Below are positions 29,829 through 37,829 of a stretch of DNA of 52,615 nt, one piece after another. Below the pieces are notes generated by a model. It was not told the DNA's origin. It was given only the letters and a program-made list of their open reading frames with translations, and ran no database searches. Every line of letters starts with the position of its first letter. Positions within the stretch are counted from its first letter, which is position 1. The position numbers and the translations under genes were made by a program. The stretch is taken from the NCBI GenBank assembly GCA_011620585.1, contig WOYV01000123.1:1-52615 (forward strand), given 5' to 3'. The stretch is from Draconibacterium sp. (GTDB lineage Bacteria > Bacteroidota > Bacteroidia > Bacteroidales > Prolixibacteraceae).

Positions 29829-30806
29829 ATGACAACATTAAAATTTGCGTTGCTACTGTCGATGCTTTTTCAAATTGTTGCAACGATTCTTGCAATTAGC
29901 CTAATACGCCGGACAAGATTTAACATCTCATGGATATTAATTTCCTGTGCCTTCATTTTAATGGCTTTGCGGAGATTATTTGAATTTTCGGGTTTTTTCT
30001 GGGAATCAAAATTATTTCCAAAAGACGAAATAAATGGTTGGATTGGAGTTTTGATTTCAGTGTTTGTTTTTGTGGGGGTAATTTTTATAAAAAAGATTTT
30101 TAATCTGCAGGATGAGATTGAGAAGTTAAGAGAAGAGAACGAGAAAAAAATCTTGTCTGCCGTTATTAACACAGAGGAAAAATCAAGGCAAAGATTTGCC
30201 CGGGAATTGCACGATGGAATGGGGCCGGTGTTATCATCTATAAAAATGACGCTGAGCGCTGTGAATAAAGAGAACCTGACCCCAATGAACCTTAAAATTA
30301 TTGAAACCGCACACAGCGCTGCAAGTCATTCAATTGTAACCTTAAAAGAGATTGCCAATAATATGAGCCCGCACCTGTTAACAAACTATGGCCTAAAACA
30401 AGCCCTTAACACATTGGCGACTCAGCTTTTTTCTCAAAAGAACATTGGGTATGAATTTGATTTCCAGATCGATGAAAAAAGGCTGTCAGATGAAATGAAC
30501 ATCAATTTCTATCGGATTATTTCGGAATTAATGAACAACAGTTTTATTCATGCCAACCCGCAAAAAGTATATTTGGAAATAAAAGAAAAAGATACATATA
30601 TTAATGTCCGCTATCTGGATGACGGGAAAGGTTTTGAATATGAACCGGGAAACGAAAAGTACAGCGACAGGGGAATGGGGATGAATAATATTTTTTCGCG
30701 GGTCAAATCACTAAACGGGCATTATTCGATTGTAACAGCGCCGGAGAATGGTTTTTTAATCGAGTTCTTTTTCCCGTTAAACAAAACAAACAATGAAAAA
30801 AATTGA
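29829..30806 (+). CDS. membrane sensor histidine kinase, HisKA_3 (NarL-type)
   Basis: The 325-residue protein has three hydrophobic segments near the N-terminus (about 5-25, 33-52, 70-90), a short coiled region, then the NarX-type dimerisation domain with phospho-acceptor His128 in FARELHDGMGPVLSSIK. The ATPase domain follows, with N-box ISELMNNSFIHANP and G-box DDGKGFEY and RGMGMNNI. There is no separate periplasmic sensor domain, so it may sense through the membrane part or a partner. It overlaps the response regulator by 14 bases. The genes downstream are a porin and a phosphate-type ABC importer, the likely regulon. Confidence 0.93.
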   Translation: MTTLKFALLLSMLFQIVATILAISLIRRTRFNISWILISCAFILMALRRLFEFSGFFWESKLFPKDEINGWIGVLISVFVFVGVIFIKKIFNLQDEIEKLREENEKKILSAVINTEEKSRQRFARELHDGMGPVLSSIKMTLSAVNKENLTPMNLKIIETAHSAASHSIVTLKEIANNMSPHLLTNYGLKQALNTLATQLFSQKNIGYEFDFQIDEKRLSDEMNINFYRIISELMNNSFIHANPQKVYLEIKEKDTYINVRYLDDGKGFEYEPGNEKYSDRGMGMNNIFSRVKSLNGHYSIVTAPENGFLIEFFFPLNKTNNEKN

Positions 30807-31434
30807 TATTTACCTTGTTGATGACCATCCCCTTTTCAGGCAAGGATTGAAATTATTGCTTAGTGGTCTCGATTTTATTGGGAAAATATTTGAAGCGAAC
30901 AATGGAGAGGAGTTTATAACAGGTTTGAAAAACAACCCGGTTGATGTGGCTTTAATTGACATTGAAATGCCGGTTATGAACGGAATTGACGCAGCCAAAC
31001 GGGCCAGGGAAATTCAACCCTCCATCAAAATACTCGCGTTATCGATGTATTCCGACAAAAATTATTACCTGAGCATGATTGATGCTGGCGCCTGTGGTTT
31101 TCTGCTCAAAAATTCCAATTTTGATGAAGTGGAAAAAGCCATTACAGACGTTTGTAACGACAAAAGCTACATCTCCATCGAAATTCTGAACGAAATCCTG
31201 AAATACCCCGATAAAGCCAGTTTTAACGTTTTTGACAGTGAATTAACTGAACGGGAATTAGAAGTTTTGTTGTTAATCTGCAAAGGACTAACAAACAACG
31301 AGATTGCAGATAAGTTGGTACTCAGCAAACGTACGGTAGATAAACATAGGGAAAATCTTTTGCTGAAAACACAATCGAAAAATACGGCCAACCTGGTTAT
31401 TTATGCCATAAAGAACGGTTTCCTTCAAATTTGA
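30793..31434 (+). CDS. response regulator, NarL/LuxR family
   Basis: The 213-residue protein has a receiver domain (1-125) with acidic pocket Asp10/Asp11, phospho-acceptor Asp56 (VALIDIEMPVMNG), Ser/Thr switch in ILALSMYS and Lys in FLLKNS, followed by a LuxR-type helix-turn-helix (about 148-205; LTERELEVLLLICKGLTNNE and IADKLVLSKRTVDKHRENL). It is phosphorylated by the adjacent kinase and binds DNA as a dimer. This is not the OmpR-type PhoB output usual for phosphate systems. Confidence 0.95.
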   Translation: MKKIDIYLVDDHPLFRQGLKLLLSGLDFIGKIFEANNGEEFITGLKNNPVDVALIDIEMPVMNGIDAAKRAREIQPSIKILALSMYSDKNYYLSMIDAGACGFLLKNSNFDEVEKAITDVCNDKSYISIEILNEILKYPDKASFNVFDSELTERELEVLLLICKGLTNNEIADKLVLSKRTVDKHRENLLLKTQSKNTANLVIYAIKNGFLQI

Positions 31435-31453
31435 ACAAAAAGCCTCTACGTCT

Positions 31454-31481
31454 AAAAACGTAGCCTGAAATTTACGTTTTT
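31454..31481. promoter_or_regulatory. 9-bp inverted repeat before the porin promoter
   Basis: AAAAACGTA (31454-31462) and TACGTTTTT (31473-31481) form a perfect dyad with a 10-base spacer, ending 30 bases before the -7 box of the porin gene. It may be a weak two-way terminator after the regulator gene or the operator of the response regulator. A shorter dyad, CTACGT-ACGTAG at 31446-31463, overlaps it. Confidence 0.5.
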
Positions 31482-31510
31482 ACACTGTTCCCCGGCTGGT
31501 TCAACCGATA

Positions 31511-31518
31511 TACTTTTG
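31511..31518 (+). promoter_or_regulatory. -7 box for the porin-pst genes
   Basis: TACTTTTG, perfect TAnnTTTG, lies 27 bases before the porin ATG. The -33 position reads GTTC, a poor match, which fits a promoter that needs an activator. Confidence 0.5.
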
Positions 31519-31544
31519 TAAAGAAAGTTTTTATTGCAAAAGTT

Positions 31545-32858
31545 ATGTTTGGAACCGATAGGCGTTTTAAAATAATTTCATGTCAGGGTAAGTTAAAATC
31601 AACCATCAGTACAAAATTTTTTTTTACTTTTTTAGTAGTTTGCTGCGTATCTAAACACGGAATGGCCCAGTTTTCAGTTGATGCCCAATACCGGAACCGT
31701 TTTGAATTACGCGATGGCTATAAAAAACTTGCGGCAGAGGGTACAACCCCGGCAGCATTTATCTCGCAGCGTACCCGGCTTTCATTCAGTTACGAAAATG
31801 AACGCTTAAAACTTAAGTTTACCCCGCAGGACGTCAGGGTTTGGGGCGATGAACAACTAAGCAGCTCAACAGGTGTTTTTGGCGATTATGCATCGCTTGA
31901 TTTATTTGAAGCCTTTGTGCAGATTAAAACAAGCGAAAAAAGCTGGTTGTCGGTAGGCCGGCAACAACTGGTTTACGATAATCAGCGCATTTTAGCCGCC
32001 CGCAACTGGAACCAGAACGGAATAGCGTACGATGCTGTAGTTTACAAGTGGAATGCTGAGAATTGGGAAGTCCATGCAGGTAGCAGTTGGAACTCGACCG
32101 GCGAAAATGCCACAGATAATCTTTACGACCCCAATCGCATTAAATCGTTGAATTTTGTATGGGCAAAACATCGTATTTCGGAAGCCTGGGAATTTTCGCT
32201 TTCACACGTGGCTTCCGGTGTCACAAAGTCGGAAACCGAAAATAAACTTTATTTCAGGCAAACAAGTGGTGTTTATTTAAACTATAAAAAAAGTGGCTTA
32301 ACCATTTTGGGTAACTTCTACTACCAGTTCGGAAAAAACAACACCGGGAAAAATGTGGGCGCCTGGCTGGGCGATGCCGATATTTCGTATAAAACCGGGA
32401 AGCTTACTCCCGGGATTGGCGTAAGCTACTTGTCGGGAAATAGCCCTGTAAATGGTCAAACCGACCACCTGTTCGACGTATTGTATGGTGGCCGCCATCG
32501 TTTTTTCGGAGGAATTGATTACTTCAGTAGTTTTAGTTCTCACACAAAACAGGGGGGCCTGGCAGACTACTATTTTTATGTGGATTTGAAATTAACCGCC
32601 AAAACCAGCCTGAAAAATACCGGACACTATTTTTGCCTGGCACAAACCAATGAAAACACACCCGCTGACAAAAAGCTGGGCTACGAAAACGATATTGTAG
32701 TGAAAAACAAATTTTCAAACTGGGGGGCTTTAGAATGTGGGTATTCGTTTTTTCTGCCAGCAAATTCGCTCAAAGCAATTCAAAATGTTCCGGATACAAA
32801 GTTTTCTCAGTTTCTGTACCTGCAACTCACGGTAACGCCGGTGTTATTTAAAAATTAA
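31545..32858 (+). CDS. outer-membrane porin, alginate-export (OprD/OprP-like) type
   Basis: The 437-residue frame has a hydrophobic signal near residues 25-42 (FFFTFLVVCCVSKHGMAQ), so the true start may be an internal codon. The mature part is a beta-barrel with alternating strands, beginning FSVDAQYRNRFELRDGY and containing SWLSVGRQQLVYDNQRILAA, typical of the alginate_exp family of 16-18-strand barrels. It would let a small anionic solute across the outer membrane. It is followed 22 bases later by pstS and runs into the whole importer, which suggests that the barrel is the outer-membrane channel of this uptake path. Confidence 0.85.
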   Translation: MFGTDRRFKIISCQGKLKSTISTKFFFTFLVVCCVSKHGMAQFSVDAQYRNRFELRDGYKKLAAEGTTPAAFISQRTRLSFSYENERLKLKFTPQDVRVWGDEQLSSSTGVFGDYASLDLFEAFVQIKTSEKSWLSVGRQQLVYDNQRILAARNWNQNGIAYDAVVYKWNAENWEVHAGSSWNSTGENATDNLYDPNRIKSLNFVWAKHRISEAWEFSLSHVASGVTKSETENKLYFRQTSGVYLNYKKSGLTILGNFYYQFGKNNTGKNVGAWLGDADISYKTGKLTPGIGVSYLSGNSPVNGQTDHLFDVLYGGRHRFFGGIDYFSSFSSHTKQGGLADYYFYVDLKLTAKTSLKNTGHYFCLAQTNENTPADKKLGYENDIVVKNKFSNWGALECGYSFFLPANSLKAIQNVPDTKFSQFLYLQLTVTPVLFKN

Positions 32859-32880
32859 AACGAAAGTAAAATTCATAAAA

Positions 32881-33822
32881 ATGAAATCAACAAAGAGTAT
32901 CCTGATTTTTGCCGTCATCATTCTGCTGGCTGCTTGTACGTCAACAAAAAAGAAAGAACAAACCATCAGCCTTTCGGGAGCTTTCGCACTGTATCCCTTG
33001 GTTGTTAAATGGAGTGAAGAGTACCAAAAGGAAAATCCGGAGGTCAGGTTTAACATTTCAGCCGGTGGCGCGGGAAAAGGTATGGCCGACGCGCTTTCGG
33101 GCACGGTTGACCTGGGCATGTTTTCACGCGAAATTGCACAAGCCGAAATCGACAAAGGCGTTTGGTGGGTTGCTGTTACAAAGGATGCCGTTATTCCAAC
33201 GGTAAACGCTGCGGGCCCGGTTGTTGAGGTTTTGAAAACCAGGGGAGTAACACGGGCAGAATTCCAGGGGCTGTATATTGAGGGAAAGTATTCGAACTGG
33301 AACCAGCTTCCGGGAATAACAACAGACCAAACGATTAATGTTTTTACCCGTTCTGATGCCTGTGGCGCAGCCGGAACATGGGCAGCTTACCTTGGAGGGG
33401 CACAGGAAGATTTGAACGGGGTTGGCGTGTTTGGCGACCCCGGATTAGCAGATGCTGTGGTAAAAGATGTGAAAGGAATCGGGTTTAATAATACCATTTA
33501 CCTGTACGATTTAAAAACCGGAAGAAAGAACCAGGGGATTGAGGTTATCCCGATTGACGTAAACGAAAACGGTAAACTGGATGCGGAAGAAAATTTTTAC
33601 GACACGTTTGGCCAGGCGCTGGCTGCCATCGCCGAAGGAAAATACCCTTCGCCACCGGCACGCGAACTTTATTTGGTTGCCAAAGGAAAACCCACAAAAC
33701 AAGCTACGCTCAATTTCCTGAAATGGGTAGTAACAAATGGACAAAAGTTTGTCTCTGAAGCTGGATACGTCCCTTTAACACAAGCAAAACTGGACGAACA
33801 AGTTGCCAAACTGGAGAATTAA
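32881..33822 (+). CDS. pstS: phosphate ABC transporter substrate-binding lipoprotein (PstS)
   Basis: The 313-residue protein has a lipoprotein signal ending LLAACTS, then a PstS-type fold: SLSGAFALYPLVVKWSEEYQ at the start, AGGAGKGMADALSGTVDLGM in the anion-binding helix region, and FTRSDACGAAGTWAAYLGG in the second domain. It binds phosphate (or a related oxyanion) in the periplasm and hands it to PstC/PstA. Ser/Gly residues of the SGAF, AGGAGKG and SDACGA loops are the usual ligand contacts. It sits between the porin and pstC with gaps of 22 and 33 bases. Confidence 0.93.
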   Translation: MKSTKSILIFAVIILLAACTSTKKKEQTISLSGAFALYPLVVKWSEEYQKENPEVRFNISAGGAGKGMADALSGTVDLGMFSREIAQAEIDKGVWWVAVTKDAVIPTVNAAGPVVEVLKTRGVTRAEFQGLYIEGKYSNWNQLPGITTDQTINVFTRSDACGAAGTWAAYLGGAQEDLNGVGVFGDPGLADAVVKDVKGIGFNNTIYLYDLKTGRKNQGIEVIPIDVNENGKLDAEENFYDTFGQALAAIAEGKYPSPPARELYLVAKGKPTKQATLNFLKWVVTNGQKFVSEAGYVPLTQAKLDEQVAKLEN

Positions 33823-33855
33823 TTTGGATAGATTAAATTATAAACCAAAATAAAC

Positions 33856-34743
33856 ATGAACAGAAAAAGGAGGTTGACCGATTCATTGGTTAACATCTGG
33901 ATGAGGGGAGGCCTGTATATTATACTGGCTATTCCTGTTTTTATTGGTATCGGATTGTATTGGAAAGCTGCCCCGCTTTTAAATGAACATTCGCTAACAG
34001 ACCTGATTTTTTCTTCGAAATGGTTCCCCATGAAAGGTGAATTTGGTTTTTTGCCTTTTATTTTCAGTTCGGTATATGTAACCCTGCTTGCTTTTATTTT
34101 ATCGGCCCCCTTGTGTTTGTTTGCCGCCATATATCTTACCCAGTTTAGCAAGAGGCGATTGCTGAATTTTATGCTTCCGGTTATCGATATCCTCGCCGGA
34201 ATCCCATCGGTAGTGTATGGTGTTTGGGGTATTCTTGTAATCGTTCCGTTGGTTTCCGGGAGCATTGCTCCGTTTTTCGGGGCAACCAGCTCGGGGTACA
34301 GTTTGTTAGCCGGTGGGATTGTTTTAGCCGTGATGTGTATTCCTTATATGCTGAACATGCTTATCGAAGTTTTCCATACCATTCCGGTTGGGATGAAAGA
34401 GGCTTCGCTGTCGCTGGGCGCCACACATTGGGAGATGGTAAAACATGTCATTATCCGAAAAGGTTTCCCCGGAATTATTTCAGCCTTTGGGTTGGGAATT
34501 GCCAAAGCTTTTGGCGAAACTATTGCCGTTTTAATGGTGGTTGGCAATACGCTCAATATAACGCTTTCGCCTTTTAAGGCTGGTTATCCGCTACCTGCTT
34601 TGATTGCCAATAATTACGGCGAAATGATGTCGATTCCCGATTACGACTCGGCGCTTATGTTTGCTGCGTTGCTCTTATTTGTTGTGATTTTGATTATCAA
34701 CCTGTTCTTCAGGTATTTTATTCATAAAACCGAAAAGATATGA
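33856..34743 (+). CDS. pstC: phosphate ABC transporter permease PstC
   Basis: The 295-residue protein has about six membrane segments with the ABC-2-like EAA loop of the binding-protein-dependent permeases (KEASLSLGATHWEMVKHVII). PstC-type sequence appears in LAGIPSVVYGVWGILVIVPL and in GLGIAKAFGETIAVLMVVGN. It makes the inner-membrane channel with PstA. Its end overlaps the pstA start by four bases (ATGA). Confidence 0.94.
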   Translation: MNRKRRLTDSLVNIWMRGGLYIILAIPVFIGIGLYWKAAPLLNEHSLTDLIFSSKWFPMKGEFGFLPFIFSSVYVTLLAFILSAPLCLFAAIYLTQFSKRRLLNFMLPVIDILAGIPSVVYGVWGILVIVPLVSGSIAPFFGATSSGYSLLAGGIVLAVMCIPYMLNMLIEVFHTIPVGMKEASLSLGATHWEMVKHVIIRKGFPGIISAFGLGIAKAFGETIAVLMVVGNTLNITLSPFKAGYPLPALIANNYGEMMSIPDYDSALMFAALLLFVVILIINLFFRYFIHKTEKI

Positions 34744-35594
34744 ACCGTTGGAAAATAATTGAGGAGTGGTTTTTTAAAATTATCTCTTTTATAGCCGCCT
34801 ACTCTGTTGTGCTGATATTATTATACTTACTGATTGTTGTTTTCAATAAAGGAATTGGCGCCTTATCCTGGGAAATTGTTTTTTCAATGCCTAAGGGTGG
34901 TTACTATTTCGGGGGCGGCGGCGGAATTTTAAATGCCATTGTAGGTTCTTTTTACCTTTCATTAGGGGCTACCGTTCTTGCCGTAATTATTGGCCTGCCC
35001 GCGGCATTGTTTATTAATGTTCAGCTAATCAGGTTAAAACGGACCCAAAATACAATTCGTTTTTTCCTGGATGCGCTATGGGGGATTCCTTCGATTGTTT
35101 ACGGGGCATTTGGTTTTGCCGTAATGCTGTTTTTAGGATTAAATGCCTCCCTTTTAGCCGGAATAATAACCGTGGCATTATTGATAACGCCTATTTTGGT
35201 ACGTGCCTTCGATGAAGTATTGAAAACAATTCCGGTAGAACTCCAGGAAGCTTCATACTCGCTGGGGTCAACACGTACAGAGACTGCATTGAAGGTGTTG
35301 TTCAAACAGGGTTTTGCAGGATTTATTACTGCCCTTTTGCTGGCATTCGGAAGAGGCATTGGCGATGCTGCTTCGGTGCTTTTTACGGCAGGGTTTACCG
35401 ATAATATCCCGGTTACTTTAGACGAACCTGTTGCCACCTTGCCGTTGTCCATATTTTTTCAACTCAGTTCCCCCATTGAAGAAGTGCGGCAACGTGCTTA
35501 TGCGGCCGCAGTTATTCTCACGGTCATTATATTAATCATCAGTGTTTCGGCACGCTTGCTTTCAAAACGGTATTCAAAAAACATCATTAAATGA
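34740..35594 (+). CDS. pstA: phosphate ABC transporter permease PstA
   Basis: The 284-residue protein resembles PstA: six membrane segments, a glycine-rich YYFGGGGGILNAIVGS segment at about 55-70, WGIPSIVYGAFGFAVMLF, and the EAA loop LQEASYSLGSTRTETALKVL. It pairs with PstC. Its end overlaps pstB (ATGA), so the permeases and ATPase are translationally coupled. Confidence 0.94.
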   Translation: MNRWKIIEEWFFKIISFIAAYSVVLILLYLLIVVFNKGIGALSWEIVFSMPKGGYYFGGGGGILNAIVGSFYLSLGATVLAVIIGLPAALFINVQLIRLKRTQNTIRFFLDALWGIPSIVYGAFGFAVMLFLGLNASLLAGIITVALLITPILVRAFDEVLKTIPVELQEASYSLGSTRTETALKVLFKQGFAGFITALLLAFGRGIGDAASVLFTAGFTDNIPVTLDEPVATLPLSIFFQLSSPIEEVRQRAYAAAVILTVIILIISVSARLLSKRYSKNIIK

Positions 35595-36433
35595 AACAAA
35601 TGGCTTTTACATATCAATCGGGACTTTCATCAGAAAGCGTTACCCTGCAAAACAAAATAGAAATGGCAGAAGAAATTAAAGATACCTCCGTCATCAGCAT
35701 AAAAAATTTAAACGTTAAAACTAAGGATGGGGATATCCTGAAGAACATCAATCTACAAATCCCGAAAAATAAAATTATTGTTTTGCTGGGCCCCTCGGGT
35801 TGTGGAAAAACCACGTTGCTGAAAAGCTTAAACCGGCTGACAGACCTGCACAAAGAACTGAAAGTTTCGGGGCAGATTATCATCGACGGGCAGGATATTA
35901 TGAAGGCCGGTCAAAACCTGTCAGCAATGCGGCAAAGAATGGGATTGCTTTCGCAAAGGCCGTTTCCGTTACCTGCTTCCATTTATAAAAATGTGGCGTA
36001 CGGGTTAAAGCTAAAAGGCATCCGTTCGAAGAAATTAATTGCACACAGTGTGGAAACCAACCTGAAAAGGGTAGGGTTATGGAATGAGGTAAAAGACCGC
36101 CTGAAAAGCCCCGCTACCAGCCTTTCCATTGGGCAGCAGCAACGGCTTTGCTTAGCGCGCGGACTGGCGGTGAAACCGACCATAATCTTGGCCGATGAAC
36201 CAACTTCGGCTCTCGACCCGATTTCAACAAAAATCATTGAAAACCTTTTTAAGGATTTAAAACAGCATTATACAATTATCCTGGTAACACATGTATTGCG
36301 ACAAGCGCTCCGCCTGGCCGACCATGTTGTTTTTATGTATTATGGAGAAATTATTGAACAGGGCCATCCCGACGATATATTAAAGAACCCTAAAACCGCT
36401 ATTCTTAAAAAATATCTGGTGGATGGAAATTAG
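35591..36433 (+). CDS. pstB: phosphate ABC transporter ATP-binding protein PstB
   Basis: The 280-residue ATPase has Walker A GPSGCGKTT, Q-loop near MGLLSQRPFP, signature LSIGQQQRLCLARGLA, Walker B IILADEPTSALDP and switch His in VTHVLRQALRLADH. It drives import through PstC/PstA. The first 25 residues have no counterpart in most PstB proteins; a start at MAEEIKD (residue 25) is possible, but ATG 35591 overlaps the pstA stop and is kept. No phoU follows; the next 540 bases contain no gene. Confidence 0.93.
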   Translation: MKQMAFTYQSGLSSESVTLQNKIEMAEEIKDTSVISIKNLNVKTKDGDILKNINLQIPKNKIIVLLGPSGCGKTTLLKSLNRLTDLHKELKVSGQIIIDGQDIMKAGQNLSAMRQRMGLLSQRPFPLPASIYKNVAYGLKLKGIRSKKLIAHSVETNLKRVGLWNEVKDRLKSPATSLSIGQQQRLCLARGLAVKPTIILADEPTSALDPISTKIIENLFKDLKQHYTIILVTHVLRQALRLADHVVFMYYGEIIEQGHPDDILKNPKTAILKKYLVDGN

Positions 36434-36976
36434 TAATCTGCCTTTACTGGATCTAATTCTTGGCAAAGTATCCGGAATAAGCCCGGAAAAACATTCTCTT
36501 TAAACTGTTTTCAGCCCTTTGCCATTTATTCAGAATAATAAATTGCAGGAAAAACAGTGCCTTAAAACGGCTGATTTCTCCGCTCCCCTGCAATTGCATC
36601 GCTTGGTAAAAGAAAAGAACTGGGTACAATCATGCGGCGACAAAGAGCGTGGAATTTCGAAGCCCGCAAACCCAAAGAAGTACTTTAAAAAAACAAATTT
36701 GGACCAAAAAGAATCAAAGAGGTACTTCGGAGGTGGGGGAGGGTACTTCGGAGGTACCCCCTTAAAGCTGCCTCTGTGTTATAACTCTGTGCCCCCTTTG
36801 TGTTCTCTGTGGTAAAGGAAAAGCCGGAGATACGAAATTTTGTTTTTCTTTTCCCTTTCCAAAAGATAATTGGCCCCTAATATGGTACTTTCTCTTTTAT
36901 TATATGATAGCTGGCAACTCATATTTTGCCCGGTAGTAAGTCCCCTTGAACATAAAAGCCGATAAAAACGGCAAAA
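36434..36976. repeat. non-coding stretch with inverted and direct repeats after pstB
   Basis: A 9-bp inverted repeat, AATTGCAGG (36541-36549) and CCTGCAATT (36587-36595), spans 37 bases. A direct repeat GGTACTTCGGAGGT occurs at 36721-36734 and 36742-36755; the second copy also forms a hairpin, GGGTAC-GTACCC. A small hairpin TCCGG/CCGGA at 36471-36487 follows pstB but has no T-run. Near 36772-36815 there is a CTCTGTG-rich phrase of a type seen scattered in other genomes. A plus-strand open frame at 36519-36815 shows no protein-like features. I see no gene here. Confidence 0.55.
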
Positions 36977-37438
36977 TCAAATGTAAATAAGTTCCAGGAT
37001 TTTTTCGAGCCAGCGCGCATCCACTTCCGAAAATGAAGCTTTGTCTTTACTGTCGATATCAAGTACCCCGATGATCTCGCCAATCTTGTTTTTTAACGGA
37101 ACAACGATTTCGGAATTCGAACGTGAATCGCAGGCAATGTGGCCAGGAAATTCATGAACATCTTCCACCACAATCGTTCTTTGCTGATTGTAAGCCGCCC
37201 AACAAACCCCTTTATCTTTTTCGAGAATCTGGCAAGCAACCGGCCCCTGGTACATGCTTACAGTCATCTTTCCATTGTCGGCCAGGTAAAAACCAGTCCA
37301 GAAAAAAAAATCCATTTTATGATGTAACACAGCAATAATGGTAGCCATCCGCGCCTGGGTGTTATTACTCTTCAACACCAGTCCACTCAATTGTATGTAG
37401 ATTCTTTGGTAACGTCCGTCTTTCTTTTTGTCTTCCAT
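36977..37438 (-). CDS. msrC: free methionine-R-sulfoxide reductase (GAF domain)
   Basis: The 153-residue protein is a single GAF domain. Three cysteines match the fRMsr set: Cys69 (GPVACQ), Cys79 (GVCWAAY) and Cys103 (GHIACDS), with the spacings 10 and 24 of E. coli fRMsr, and the NSEIVVPL strand follows. It should reduce free methionine-R-sulfoxide with thioredoxin. It is in the cytoplasm and has no signal peptide. The gene is single, with about 390 bases before the next gene upstream. Confidence 0.92.
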   Translation of the reverse strand: MEDKKKDGRYQRIYIQLSGLVLKSNNTQARMATIIAVLHHKMDFFFWTGFYLADNGKMTVSMYQGPVACQILEKDKGVCWAAYNQQRTIVVEDVHEFPGHIACDSRSNSEIVVPLKNKIGEIIGVLDIDSKDKASFSEVDARWLEKILELIYI

Positions 37439-37583
37439 TGCCTTTTAATTTCTGTTGCGAAATAACAAAAAAAGAGAATATAAATGTAATTCACAAGGAG
37501 GGAACCTTTCCCACCTTATTCCTATTCTTTGAAATTATGGTTTGCTTATCTGAAAGTTTTCAAACGTTCCATCTTCGTTTGAG

Positions 37584-37609
37584 ATTCCCGGTAAATTCAT
37601 TCCGGGAAT
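37584..37609. other. 8-bp palindrome in intergenic region
   Basis: ATTCCCGG (37584-37591) and CCGGGAAT (37602-37609) are perfect inverted repeats with a 10-base spacer. It could be a weak hairpin or operator; there is no T-run on either side. Confidence 0.4.
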
Positions 37610-37662
37610 ATAATTTTCCGTATTTAATTTGAATTTGTATTCGCCTGTATTTGGGGCCTAGC

Positions 37663-37829
37663 CTAATTTTTTTTCAATAATTGCCCTTTTTGTCCCCAGA
37701 TTTCAAAAAAGACTTTTCCTGGGTTGGTTACTGTATTCTGTATCTTGAGGCAATGACTCATCATTCCCCTTACATCTTTTGCAGAAACTTTTGCATTATA
37801 ATAGAAATATAATGTTTTCGAAAAAAGGT
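37663..37829 (-). pseudogene. coding-like fragment of unknown family, no start codon
   Basis: On the minus strand, a frame open through the end of the NfeD gene (but in a different phase) runs to TAG at 37663. After the NfeD stop it reads NLFSKTLYFYYNAKVSAKDV, then RGMMSHCLKIQNTVTNPGKV and FFEIWGQKGQLLKKN. The composition is protein-like with alternating beta pattern, but there is no start codon downstream of the NfeD stop except internal ATGs. It may be the 3' end of a gene whose front was lost when it was joined to nfeD. I do not recognise the family. Confidence 0.4.

Noticed and set aside
36519-36815. Open plus-strand frame of 98 codons after pstB
   Set aside because: It crosses repeats and gives a low-complexity glycine-rich string with no domain pattern; codon use looks non-coding.
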